This document shows, piece by piece, positions 1 through 5,149 of a DNA stretch of 5,786 nt; positions within the stretch are counted from its first letter, which is position 1, and every line of letters begins with the position of its first letter. The notes beneath the pieces were generated by a model. The model saw only the letters and a program-made list of their open reading frames with translations, did not search any database and was not told where the DNA came from. The stretch is taken from assembly GCA_021785115.1 (NCBI GenBank), contig JAJYGO010000177.1, positions 1 to 5,786 of the forward strand, written 5' to 3'. Source of the stretch: Chloroflexota bacterium. Its GTDB lineage: Bacteria; Chloroflexota; Limnocylindria; Limnocylindrales; CSP1-4. Both the position numbers and the translations under genes were made by a program.

Positions 1-941
1 TTGGCGCGCATCAGCCGGAGCAGACCGGTAACGGCGTGCTCTCCCATCTTCTCTGTCTGCTGCCGAATGCACGTTAGGCTGATCAACCCGGACGCTGATG
101 AGCTGATGTCGTCGAAACCGGCCACGCCGACGTCGTCGGGAATTCGCAGCTCCGCCTCGACGAGCGCCTCCATGGCGCCGAGGGCTATCGTGTCGTTGGA
201 CCCCACGATCGCGGACGGCATCGTTGACCGATCGAGCCACGTCTTGACGGCCGTGGCGCCGTTCGACTTGCTCGATTCCCCTTGCTCTACCAGGAGCTCG
301 ACCCGTCCATCGCGTGCAGCAACGACCTCCTGCACGCCGCGCAGGCGCTCCTGTCCCGTCGCTGCGTGAGCCGGGCCGCACACAAAACCGATCCTCGTGT
401 GCCCGAGCGCTATCAGGTGTTCCGCGAGCAGGCGGCCGCCGGCGACGTTGTCTGTCACGACGTAGCTTGCGCCGGGAGCGGCTGGGCGACGGTTCACGAA
501 GATGACAGGCGTGTCGCGGACAGCGGCCGGGCTGACTTCGAGTGCGTCAAGGCCGACAGACGCGTGCACGATCCCCTCGATCCCGTGATCGAGGAGGCGC
601 TGCACATGGCGGCGGGTGTTCTGAGGGTCATCGTCCGTGTTGCATATCACGAGTCCATAGCCCGCCCGGCCGGCGTGGACCTCGATCGACCTCGCGAGTT
701 CTGGGTACCACGGATTCGTGATGTCGCTCACGAGCAGCGCCAGAAGTTGCGATCGCCCGGACACGAGAGCCCGGGCGAGCGGCGACGGACGGTAGCCCAT
801 TCGGCCAATGACAGCCTGCACCCGCTCTCGCGTTTCATCGCTGACGTCGGTGTGGCCACGGACGACGCGCGAAACGGTGGACACAGAGACCTGCGCCTCT
901 CGCGCAACGTCCTGGATCTTCACACCGCGCGCCTTGGCCAC
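1..941 (-). CDS. LacI-family transcriptional repressor, 3' end beyond window
   Basis: Sugar-responsive DNA-binding repressor of the LacI/GalR family, acting in the cytoplasm as a dimer or tetramer. The reading frame is open from GTG at 941 to the left edge, giving 313 residues. The family is usually about 330-345, so only the last 20-30 residues are missing. Residues 8-28 (VKIQDVAREAQVSVSTVSRVV) form the helix-turn-helix. Residues 50-60 (YRPSPLARALV) are the hinge helix, whose Leu normally wedges into the central CpG of the operator. The periplasmic-binding-protein-like core follows: LLVSDITNPWYPEL (69-82), IEGIVHAS (121-128), ALGHTRIGFVCGP (178-190), SAIVGSNDTIALGAM (243-257) and IPDDVGVAGFDDI (267-279). 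GTG is chosen because a purine-rich ribosome site ends 7 bases upstream and the HTH begins at the expected distance. The inducer cannot be read from the sequence. It probably represses itself and genes beyond the left edge. No internal stop or frameshift is seen. Confidence 0.95.
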   Translation of the reverse strand, partial: MAKARGVKIQDVAREAQVSVSTVSRVVRGHTDVSDETRERVQAVIGRMGYRPSPLARALVSGRSQLLALLVSDITNPWYPELARSIEVHAGRAGYGLVICNTDDDPQNTRRHVQRLLDHGIEGIVHASVGLDALEVSPAAVRDTPVIFVNRRPAAPGASYVVTDNVAGGRLLAEHLIALGHTRIGFVCGPAHAATGQERLRGVQEVVAARDGRVELLVEQGESSKSNGATAVKTWLDRSTMPSAIVGSNDTIALGAMEALVEAELRIPDDVGVAGFDDISSSASGLISLTCIRQQTEKMGEHAVTGLLRLMRA

Positions 942-948
942 GGCGATA

Positions 949-962
949 CCTCGTCCTCCCCC
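949..962 (-). promoter_or_regulatory. ribosome binding site of the LacI-family gene
   Basis: On the minus strand GGGGGAGGACGAGG precedes the GTG start. Its last GAGG lies 7 bases from the GTG, with a second GGAGG further out. This supports GTG at 941 as the start; I found no in-frame ATG just upstream. Confidence 0.7.
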
Positions 963-998
963 ACGTGCCGACGCTCAGCGCGCCGGACCCCCGGGCGC

Positions 999-1028
999 AT
1001 CCTAGGCAACGCCCCGGACCGATGTCAA
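999..1028 (-). promoter_or_regulatory. sigma70-type promoter for the LacI-family gene
   Basis: On the minus strand a perfect -35 hexamer TTGACA (1028-1023) is followed after 18 bases by TAGGAT (1004-999), a 4-of-6 match to TATAAT. Transcription would start near 992 and give a leader of about 50 bases before the GTG at 941. The position, direction and adjacent operator agree with this being the regulator's own promoter. The call is inferred from sequence only. Confidence 0.7.
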
Positions 1029-1035
1029 GCGTTTT

Positions 1036-1049
1036 CGGTAACGTTACCG
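1036..1049. promoter_or_regulatory. LacI-family operator (perfect palindrome)
   Basis: CGGTAACGTTACCG is a perfect 14-bp palindrome with a central CpG, the usual form of LacI/GalR-family operators (a core such as AACGTT or AANCGNTT). It ends 7 bases upstream of the -35 of the promoter for the adjacent LacI-family gene, so the simplest reading is autoregulation. Binding by this repressor is inferred from form and position. Confidence 0.75.
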
Positions 1050-1214
1050 CCACCGTTGCCGGTCCCCCCGGACGGGTTCGGCAAACCAGGGCGCGAGCAG
1101 CTGCTCAAAGGGCTGCGCGAAGACGAGCGCGGTCTACGAAATTCGGCATACGCGAGATGTCCAACCATCCTCGCCGGTGTAGCCATGCGCATGGTTTCGG
1201 CCGCGGAATACGAC
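1050..1214. other. intergenic stretch with two 12-bp palindromes
   Basis: No reading frame here resembles a known protein. The stretch contains two perfect 12-bp palindromes, GAGCAGCTGCTC (1095-1106) and CCATGCGCATGG (1183-1194), each unlike the 1036-1049 operator. They may be binding sites for other regulators or may be chance in GC-rich DNA. The stretch begins right after the stop codon of the oxidoreductase pseudogene. Confidence 0.4.
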
Positions 1215-1995
1215 CTACCCGATGCGGACGATCCATCTGCCACGCGCCCGCCCTCGCAGGATTGGCGTCGAGGGCGGCGGGCAGTTCGTCCAGCGCGACC
1301 TCGGTCGCCGCGGCTCGATCCCCTCCGGTCGGAGGTCGTCGGCAAGGCGCGCCCAGAGACGACGCCGGCGAGACGCGACCGGCTGGCGACGCTGTCGATG
1401 CCGACGAGGCGCACCGCTCGGAGGATGAACGGGAAGACAGTTGTCGTAGGGCCGGCGCCGCCCAGGTTACCGCAGGCGGAGACGGCGCCGCCGTAGCGCA
1501 TCGTCCTGAGCAGGTACGGGAGCGTGGGGTCGCCGACCGTGTCGACGGCGCCGGCTCACCGTGCAGTCTCAAGGGCGGGCGTGACTCGGTAGACAGCTCC
1601 TCGCGCGGTAACACGCCGACGGCGCCGAGGGCCATCAGCGCCTGCCCCCTGGCCGGGCTTTCCGGTCGCTGCCCACACTTGGTGGCGGCGGCGCGCGAGG
1701 ATCGCGACCGCCGCGCGCCCGACACCGCCGGAGGCGCCGGTGACGAGGACAGGACCATTCGCTGACCGCGCGCCGTTCGGTTCCAGCCGGGCCACCGCGA
1801 GGGCGGCGGTGAATCCTGCCGTGCCAAGGATTATGGCGGATCGCGGGGTGAACGCGGCGGGCAGCGGCACAACCCAGCGCGCGGCTGGTACGCCGCGTAC
1901 CCGGCGTGCCGGGACACGCCCAGATGGTGGCCGTGCACCAGAACTTCCGCGCCTTCTCGGAAGCGGGCGTCGGTACTCGCGACCATCATCCCGGC
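1215..1995 (-). pseudogene. acuI: AcuI/YhdH-type NADPH-dependent quinone oxidoreductase (acryloyl-CoA reductase family), frameshifted and 5'-truncated
   Basis: Remnant of a zinc-independent medium-chain dehydrogenase/reductase of the YhdH/AcuI group, whose characterised members reduce acryloyl-CoA with NADPH. Pieces in three frames line up in order with the family: AGMMVASTDARFREGAEVLV (from 1995), VVPLPAAFTPRSAIILGTAG (from 1873), the nucleotide-binding motif LVTGASGGVGRAAVAILA, ALMALGAVGVLPREEL, then AGAVDTVGDPTLPYLLRTMR and YGGAVSACG with PFILRAVRLVGIDSV, ATEVALDELPAALDA, and ILRGRARGRWIVRIG before a TAG at 1217-1215. Switching frame is needed near 1880, 1650, 1558, 1360, 1315 and 1263, so no full protein can be made. 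About 65 N-terminal residues are missing; the remnant starts exactly at the IS element. The neighbouring genes are intact, which argues for real decay rather than poor sequence. Confidence 0.88.
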
Positions 1996-3056
1996 TAGTG
2001 TCGCGCGTCTGAATCCCGTTTACGGGTGTGGGGCAGGATCTCGTCGGCCGTCTTGGTCCAGACGAAGGGGTGGCAGCGCTCGTTCCAGCCGTCGATGAAG
2101 GTCTCGATGGCCGCGACGAGCTCCGGGACGCTCGCGTAGGAGCCGCGCCGGATGGCCTGGCGGGTGATGATCCCGAAGAACACCTCGACGAGGTTGAGCC
2201 ATGACCCCGAGGTCGGGGTGAAGTGCAGCGTCACCCGCCGGTTCTTCGCCAGCCACGCCTCGATGTCGGCGTGCTTGTGGGTGTGGTAGTTGTCGAGGAC
2301 GACGCACAGCCGGCGGCGCGGGTAGGCCTTCGCGACCTGCTTGAGGAAGGCGAGGAAGTCGGCCACGCCGTGCCGCTCGGAGCACCGGTCGGTCACCTTG
2401 CCGGTGGCGATCTCGAGTGCCGCGAACAGCGTGGTCGTGCCGTTGCGCTTGTAGTCGTGGGTGGCCCGCTCGGGCAGCCCGGGGCGCAGGGGCAGCATCG
2501 GCGCGGTCCGGTCGAGCGCCTGGATCTGGCTCTTCTCGTCGATGCACAGCACGATGGCCTTCTCGGGCGGGTCGAGGTACAGCCCGACCACGTCGCGGAC
2601 CTTGGCCTCAAGGGCCGGGTCGGTGCTGAACTTGAACGTCTCCCGCCGCCACGGCTGCACGTGGTACCGGCGCCAGGCCCGGGCAACCGTGGCGTCCCCG
2701 ACGCCCAGCTGCCGGGCGAGCAGCCGCGTCGACCAGTGGGTCACCCCGAGGCGCTCGGGCGGCGGGTCCAGGGTCGCGGCGATGATCGCGGCGTCGTCGA
2801 CCGTCTTGGGCCGGCCGCTGCGCGGCTCGTCGTCGAGCCCGGCCATCCCGTGGTGGACGAACCGGTCCCGCCACTTGATGACCGTCGGCCGCGACACGCC
2901 GAGCCTCCGGGCGGCCTCCGACGTCCCCGAGCCCCCGGCGCAGGCCAGCACGATCGCCGCCCGTTCGGCGTGGCCGGCCGAGACGGTGCTCGACCGGATC
3001 CACGTGGTCAGGGTCGAGCGGTCCTCGTCGCTGAGAGTGAGTGCGGCTGACGGCAT
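1995..3056 (-). CDS. IS630-family transposase (DDE), complete
   Basis: Catalyses cut-and-paste movement of the surrounding element. The protein has 353 residues, a normal length for the family, in a single frame. Residues about 30-85 form a homeodomain-like helix-turn-helix (TSEAARRLGVSRPTVIKWRD, 45-64) ending in the typical GLDDEPRSGRPK (73-84). A second helix-turn-helix with HWSTRLLARQLGVG (107-120) follows. The DDE catalytic domain runs from about 165 to 325: D173 in LCIDEKSQIQ, D255 in CVVLDNYHTHK, and E291 in SGSWLNLVEVFFG, with 35 residues between the second Asp and the Glu. All three are present, so the enzyme should be active. The ATG at 3056 has no clear ribosome site. TTGACA at 3081-3076, overlapping the inner edge of the right terminal repeat, could be a -35, but I see no good -10. 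The stop TAG at 1997-1995 lies outside the element and is supplied by the target TA plus the next base. Confidence 0.96.
   Translation of the reverse strand: MPSAALTLSDEDRSTLTTWIRSSTVSAGHAERAAIVLACAGGSGTSEAARRLGVSRPTVIKWRDRFVHHGMAGLDDEPRSGRPKTVDDAAIIAATLDPPPERLGVTHWSTRLLARQLGVGDATVARAWRRYHVQPWRRETFKFSTDPALEAKVRDVVGLYLDPPEKAIVLCIDEKSQIQALDRTAPMLPLRPGLPERATHDYKRNGTTTLFAALEIATGKVTDRCSERHGVADFLAFLKQVAKAYPRRRLCVVLDNYHTHKHADIEAWLAKNRRVTLHFTPTSGSWLNLVEVFFGIITRQAIRRGSYASVPELVAAIETFIDGWNERCHPFVWTKTADEILPHTRKRDSDARH
1996..1997. repeat. TA target-site duplication, left copy
   Basis: TA immediately outside the left end of the IS, within CTAG (1995-1998, where the final G is the first base of the element). 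It also forms the first two bases of the transposase stop codon on the minus strand. Confidence 0.75.
1998..2023. repeat. terminal inverted repeat at the transposase 3' end (IRR)
   Basis: Begins GTGTCGCGCGTC, identical over 12 bases to the reverse complement of the other end. After six weakly matching bases CCGTTTAC matches CCGTTGAC of the other end. The repeat is also coding: it encodes the last residues of the transposase. Confidence 0.88.
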
Positions 3057-3076
3057 GTGCCCATCATCGCACCTAT

Positions 3077-3102
3077 GTCAACGGACTAATGACGCGCGAC
3101 AC
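3077..3102. repeat. terminal inverted repeat at the transposase 5' end (IRL)
   Basis: Ends GACGCGCGACAC, the exact reverse complement of the first 12 bases at 1998. The inner part contains GTCAACGG, matching the other end at 7 of 8 bases. The -35-like TTGACA read on the minus strand overlaps its inner edge. Confidence 0.88.
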
Positions 3103-4013
3103 TAGCGGCCGAAGCGGCGGGAGCGCTGCTGGAACGTGCGCAGGGCGCGCAGGAAGTCGATCTCGCGGAACACCGGCCAGTACGCGTCGCAGAAATAGAA
3201 CTCGCTGTGGGCGCTCTGCCAGGGCAGGAAGCCGGACAGCCTGACCTCGCCGCTCGTCCGAATGATGAGTTCGGGGTCCGGCCGGCCGTTCGTGTAGAGG
3301 TGGCTCGCGAGCTCCTCGGCGGTGATGCGCGATGCGAGCTCGGACGTCGGGACGCCGTCCGCGACGAGCTCGCGCACGGTCTCGCGGCACGCGTCGACCA
3401 GCTCGTCGTGTCCGCTGTAGGCGACGGCGAACGTGCACACCGGGCCCTGGCTGGTGGCGGTCGATTGCTCCGCCATCTCGATCGCCGACCGGACGCGATC
3501 GGGCAGCGCATCGCGGCGGCCGATGACGCGGACGCGCATCGGGGCCGGACGACCGCGGCGCCCCTCGAGTCCCCCCAGGCGCTCCGTTACGACGTCGAGC
3601 AGCGCCGACAGCTCCTCGGGCGACCGGTCGAGGTTCTCGATCGAGAGCGCCCAGAGCGTCACCTCGTCGATCCCGAGCGCCCGGCACCAGCCGATGACCT
3701 CGAGGATCTTGTCGGCTCCGCGACGGTGGCCCGCGCCCGGATCGGCCAGCCCCTCGCGCTGAGCCCAGCGCCGGTTGCCGTCCATGATGATCGCGACGTG
3801 GTTCGGGCGCGGACGCGAGAGGACCTGCTCGCGCAGACGGTGCGCGTACAGGCGATACAGCGGCGCGAGCGCGAGCTGCGCGGCGCGGTGGCGGGCCCAC
3901 CGCAGGCCGCTCCGCGACGCGGCGGAGGCACCTCCCGCACGTACTCCCGCGGCGGCCTCCGCGACGCCGGCCGCGAGCGGTTCCCGCGGAGTGGAGGCGG
4001 GTCGGGCGCGCAT
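3102..4013 (-). CDS. uppS: cis-prenyltransferase (isoprenyl / polyprenyl diphosphate synthase, UppS family)
   Basis: Condenses isopentenyl diphosphate onto an allylic diphosphate in cis configuration, making precursors of the lipid carriers for cell-wall glycan synthesis; it acts at the cytoplasmic membrane surface. The protein has 303 residues. The catalytic Asp is D78 in HVAIIMDGNRRWA (72-84). Then come HRRGADKI (96-103), WALSIENLDRSPEEL (121-135), AVAYSGHDELVDA (196-208) and the diphosphate-binding region DPELIIRTSGEVRLSGFLPW (246-265) with R252, R258 and E271. All key residues are present. DGNRRWA, the PLYRLYAHRLR lead-in (51-61) and the RRFGR end recall the mycobacterial short-chain Z-farnesyl diphosphate synthase type (Rv1086) more than long-chain UppS; product length cannot be read with certainty. 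The first 48 residues are an Ala/Arg-rich extension. ATG at 4013 is the only start between an upstream in-frame stop (4046-4044) and the core, yet no ribosome site is visible. The stop TAG falls on the IS junction. Confidence 0.95.
   Translation of the reverse strand: MRARPASTPREPLAAGVAEAAAGVRAGGASAASRSGLRWARHRAAQLALAPLYRLYAHRLREQVLSRPRPNHVAIIMDGNRRWAQREGLADPGAGHRRGADKILEVIGWCRALGIDEVTLWALSIENLDRSPEELSALLDVVTERLGGLEGRRGRPAPMRVRVIGRRDALPDRVRSAIEMAEQSTATSQGPVCTFAVAYSGHDELVDACRETVRELVADGVPTSELASRITAEELASHLYTNGRPDPELIIRTSGEVRLSGFLPWQSAHSEFYFCDAYWPVFREIDFLRALRTFQQRSRRFGR
3103..3104. repeat. TA target-site duplication, right copy
   Basis: TA immediately outside the right end of the IS, within CTAG (3102-3105, where the first C is the last base of the element). 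It also forms the first two bases of the uppS stop codon on the minus strand. Confidence 0.75.
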
Positions 4014-4030
4014 GCCGGCATCATACCGGC
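4014..4030. repeat. interrupted palindrome abutting the uppS start
   Basis: GCCGGCATCATACCGGC has arms GCCGGCA and TACCGGC that match at 6 of 7 positions. It lies directly against the ATG of uppS, where a Shine-Dalgarno sequence would be expected and is lacking. It could be a regulator site or a small mRNA hairpin; chance is possible in DNA this GC-rich. Confidence 0.3.
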
Positions 4031-4478
4031 GACGAACGTGGCGTCATCGTGGCGCGGCGACGTGCGCCCCGCGGATCTGCGTCGCGCGGAACCGCGATGC
4101 TGGCAGCGCCACGTTGCAGACGCGCGCAAGGCTTTCGGGGGGTCCGCCGGGAGGGCGGCGGCGCTGAGTTCGGGTTCGCGCTCCGGACGTACCACCATGA
4201 GGACGTCCGCGATCCGATCGAAGGTCACGCCGGGCGGGGCGGTCCTGCCGCTCTCACGGCCTGACGAACCTCCGGACGGCCGCTCGCGGGCCCCTCCGGC
4301 CCTCCCGCGACCGCCTCTCGATCGCGACCGGAGTCTCGGTGCGACGTGCTTCGGGATCGCCGGCTGTCATCCGATTGTCATCGATCGGGCGCCGACTGGT
4401 TCCGGACGAGCATGTACCTGGGGCCACCATCGCCTCGCCCGCGACCACGCGGGGGGTCCGTGAGGAACGATCGAAGCA
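4031..4478. other. divergent intergenic region, no recognisable gene
   Basis: About 450 bases lie between the divergent starts of uppS (minus) and the small secreted protein (plus). Open frames cross it on both strands, but none gives a protein I recognise; their translations are Arg/Pro-rich and shared with shadows of neighbouring genes. Promoters for both flanking genes should lie here, yet I see no pair of hexamers good enough to call. A small direct repeat is present: TGTCATCCGAT then TGTCATCGAT near 4365-4385. Confidence 0.5.
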
Positions 4479-4484
4479 GAGGAG
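4479..4484 (+). promoter_or_regulatory. ribosome binding site of the small secreted protein gene
   Basis: GAGGAG lies 6 bases before the ATG at 4491, an optimal Shine-Dalgarno placement. It is the best evidence that this low-complexity frame is translated and that ATG 4491 is its start. Confidence 0.8.
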
Positions 4485-4490
4485 TGGTGG

Positions 4491-4874
4491 ATGATTCGAC
4501 GCGAACAAGATCTTCGGGGGCGGAGCCGGCTCGCGCCGGCCGCGTGGCTCCTGGTCATGGTGATGGTGCTCGGCGGTCTGCTGGCGCTGAGCGCCGGGTC
4601 CGTCTTCGCGCAGTCGGCGAGCTCGAGCCCGGCCGCGAGTGCGGCGGCGTCGACGGCGGCCAGCCCGGTGGCCAGCAGCTCGACGGGTGGCGCGACGGCG
4701 GCCAGCCCGGCGGCGAGCGCCGCGGCATCGCCGACGGCTCCGGCGACGAGCACCGTCCCCGGTCAGCCGGGCGGCAGCGCGCCGATCCTGCCGGTGCTCG
4801 CGGTGCTCGCGATCGTGGCCGCGGCCGCGCTCGTGATCGCCCCCAGGCAGCTGGCGAACCGCCAGCGGCGCTGA
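4491..4874 (+). CDS. small secreted, membrane-anchored Ala/Ser/Pro/Thr-rich protein, function unknown
   Basis: I do not recognise this 127-residue protein as a member of a named family. Residues 1-40 form a signal peptide: a positively charged start (MIRREQDLRGRSR), a hydrophobic core (WLLVMVMVLGGLLAL, 19-33) and a likely cleavage after SVFA (37-40). Residues 41-97 are almost only Ala, Ser, Pro, Thr and Gly, with the repeated phrase TAASPVAS / TAASPAAS. Residues 98-117 are a second hydrophobic helix (PILPVLAVLAIVAAAALVIA), followed by a basic tail RQLANRQRR. The expected topology is an exported flexible stalk held by a C-terminal membrane anchor with a cytoplasmic basic tail. There is no LPXTG sorting signal, no lipobox cysteine and no folded domain. 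Ser/Thr-rich stalks of this kind are often glycosylated, but that is inference. A good ribosome site precedes it and a strong hairpin follows it, so it is probably a single-gene transcription unit. Confidence 0.75.
   Translation: MIRREQDLRGRSRLAPAAWLLVMVMVLGGLLALSAGSVFAQSASSSPAASAAASTAASPVASSSTGGATAASPAASAAASPTAPATSTVPGQPGGSAPILPVLAVLAIVAAAALVIAPRQLANRQRR
4651..4710 (+). repeat. 18-bp direct repeat inside the stalk coding region
   Basis: CGACGGCGGCCAGCCCGG occurs at 4651-4668 and again at 4693-4710, 42 bases (14 codons) apart, so both copies are read in the same frame. It encodes the repeated TAASP phrase. This suggests the stalk length changes by in-frame slippage or duplication. Confidence 0.7.
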
Positions 4875-4889
4875 CGCGGGAAGCCACAG

Positions 4890-4938
4890 GGCGTGGCCGA
4901 GGCGGGGCGCCTCGAGTGAGGACCCCTCGAGCCACGCC
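4890..4938. other. predicted stem-loop downstream of the small secreted protein gene
   Basis: GGCGTGGC (4890-4897) pairs perfectly with GCCACGCC (4931-4938). Further pairing is possible inside: GAGG with CCTC, or two CTCGAG copies (4911-4916 and 4926-4931) with each other. It lies between the stop codon and the terminator hairpin and could stabilise the 3' end of the message. It lacks a tRNA T-arm and anticodon arm, and I do not recognise an RNA family. Confidence 0.4.
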
Positions 4939-4948
4939 AGGTCGATGG

Positions 4949-4984
4949 ACGGAGCCGGTCGAAGGACCGGCTCCGTTCTTGTTG
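4949..4984 (+). terminator. strong hairpin terminator between convergent genes
   Basis: ACGGAGCCGGTC (4949-4960) and GACCGGCTCCGT (4965-4976) form a perfect 12-bp stem with a GAAG loop. A moderately T-rich tail (TCTTGTTG) follows on the plus strand. It ends the transcript of the small secreted protein gene. The stem may also stop minus-strand reading from the 4994 side, although there is no T-run in that direction. Confidence 0.75.
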
Positions 4985-4993
4985 TGGCAGGGA

Positions 4994-5149
4994 TCAGGCC
5001 AGGACGCGCTCGTACCGGTCGCGATGGACCCACACCCAGAGTGCGATCGCGAATCGGGCGATGAGCGAGATCCCGTAGGTCGCGCACCAGACGCACACGG
5101 CTCCGAGCACGACCACCTGGATGTAGGTGAACTGGATCTCGAAGATGGC
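4994..5149 (-). pseudogene. VKOR-like (vitamin K epoxide reductase family) C-terminal remnant
   Basis: About 50 residues resemble the last part of bacterial VKOR, the membrane enzyme that reoxidises DsbA-type thiol oxidases. FTYIQVVVLGAV is like the end of the third helix, CVWC is the active-site CXXC, and ATYGISLIARFAIALWVWV is the fourth helix; a charged tail HRDRYERVLA ends at TGA 4996-4994. The first helices and the loop cysteine pair are absent. Instead, upstream in the same frame is a glycosyltransferase tail. Without the missing part it cannot be a working VKOR alone. The family call rests on the spacing of the CXXC and the helices and is less sure than the other calls. Confidence 0.6.

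Larger units (their letters stand above)
1998..3102 (-). mobile_element. complete IS630-family insertion sequence, 1105 bp
   Basis: One transposase gene nearly fills the element. The ends are inverted repeats starting GTGTCGCGCGTC: 12 identical terminal bases, about 20 of 26 overall. Each end is flanked by TA, the target duplication of the IS630/Tc1/mariner superfamily. On both sides the TA lies in CTAG, the site reported as preferred by IS630 itself. With intact ends and an intact transposase the element looks recent and possibly still mobile. The flanks are the end of uppS (right) and the interior of the oxidoreductase pseudogene (left), so the element sits at a rearranged junction. Which named IS it is closest to cannot be told without a search. 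Confidence 0.92.

Noticed and set aside
282..1496. Long plus-strand open frame of 404 codons
   Set aside because: It is antisense to the LacI-family gene and the oxidoreductase pseudogene, both with clear family similarity on the other strand. Its translation is Arg/Pro/Ala-rich without any domain.
2223..3050. Plus-strand open frame of 275 codons inside the IS
   Set aside because: Antisense to the transposase, whose DDE motifs are complete. Long antisense frames are normal in GC-rich genes.
1995..3056. Programmed frameshift in the transposase, as in some IS630 relatives
   Set aside because: The helix-turn-helix and the DDE domain are in one uninterrupted frame, so no frameshift is needed.
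3659..4228. Minus-strand frame starting at GTG 4228, MTFDRIADVLMVVRPERE
   Set aside because: The first residues look protein-like, but the frame then runs into uppS in a different frame, has no well-placed ribosome site and no family similarity I can name.
3207..4463. Plus-strand open frame of 418 codons over uppS
   Set aside because: Antisense to a cis-prenyltransferase with all catalytic residues; no recognisable protein features.
4880..4945. tRNA-like fold downstream of the small secreted protein gene
   Set aside because: There is no T-loop consensus, no anticodon arm of correct size and no acceptor stem; only a simple hairpin is supported.
4254..5096. Minus-strand open frame of 280 codons
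   Set aside because: Covers the antisense of the small secreted protein, the terminator hairpin and part of the VKOR remnant in a wrong frame; Arg-rich and featureless.
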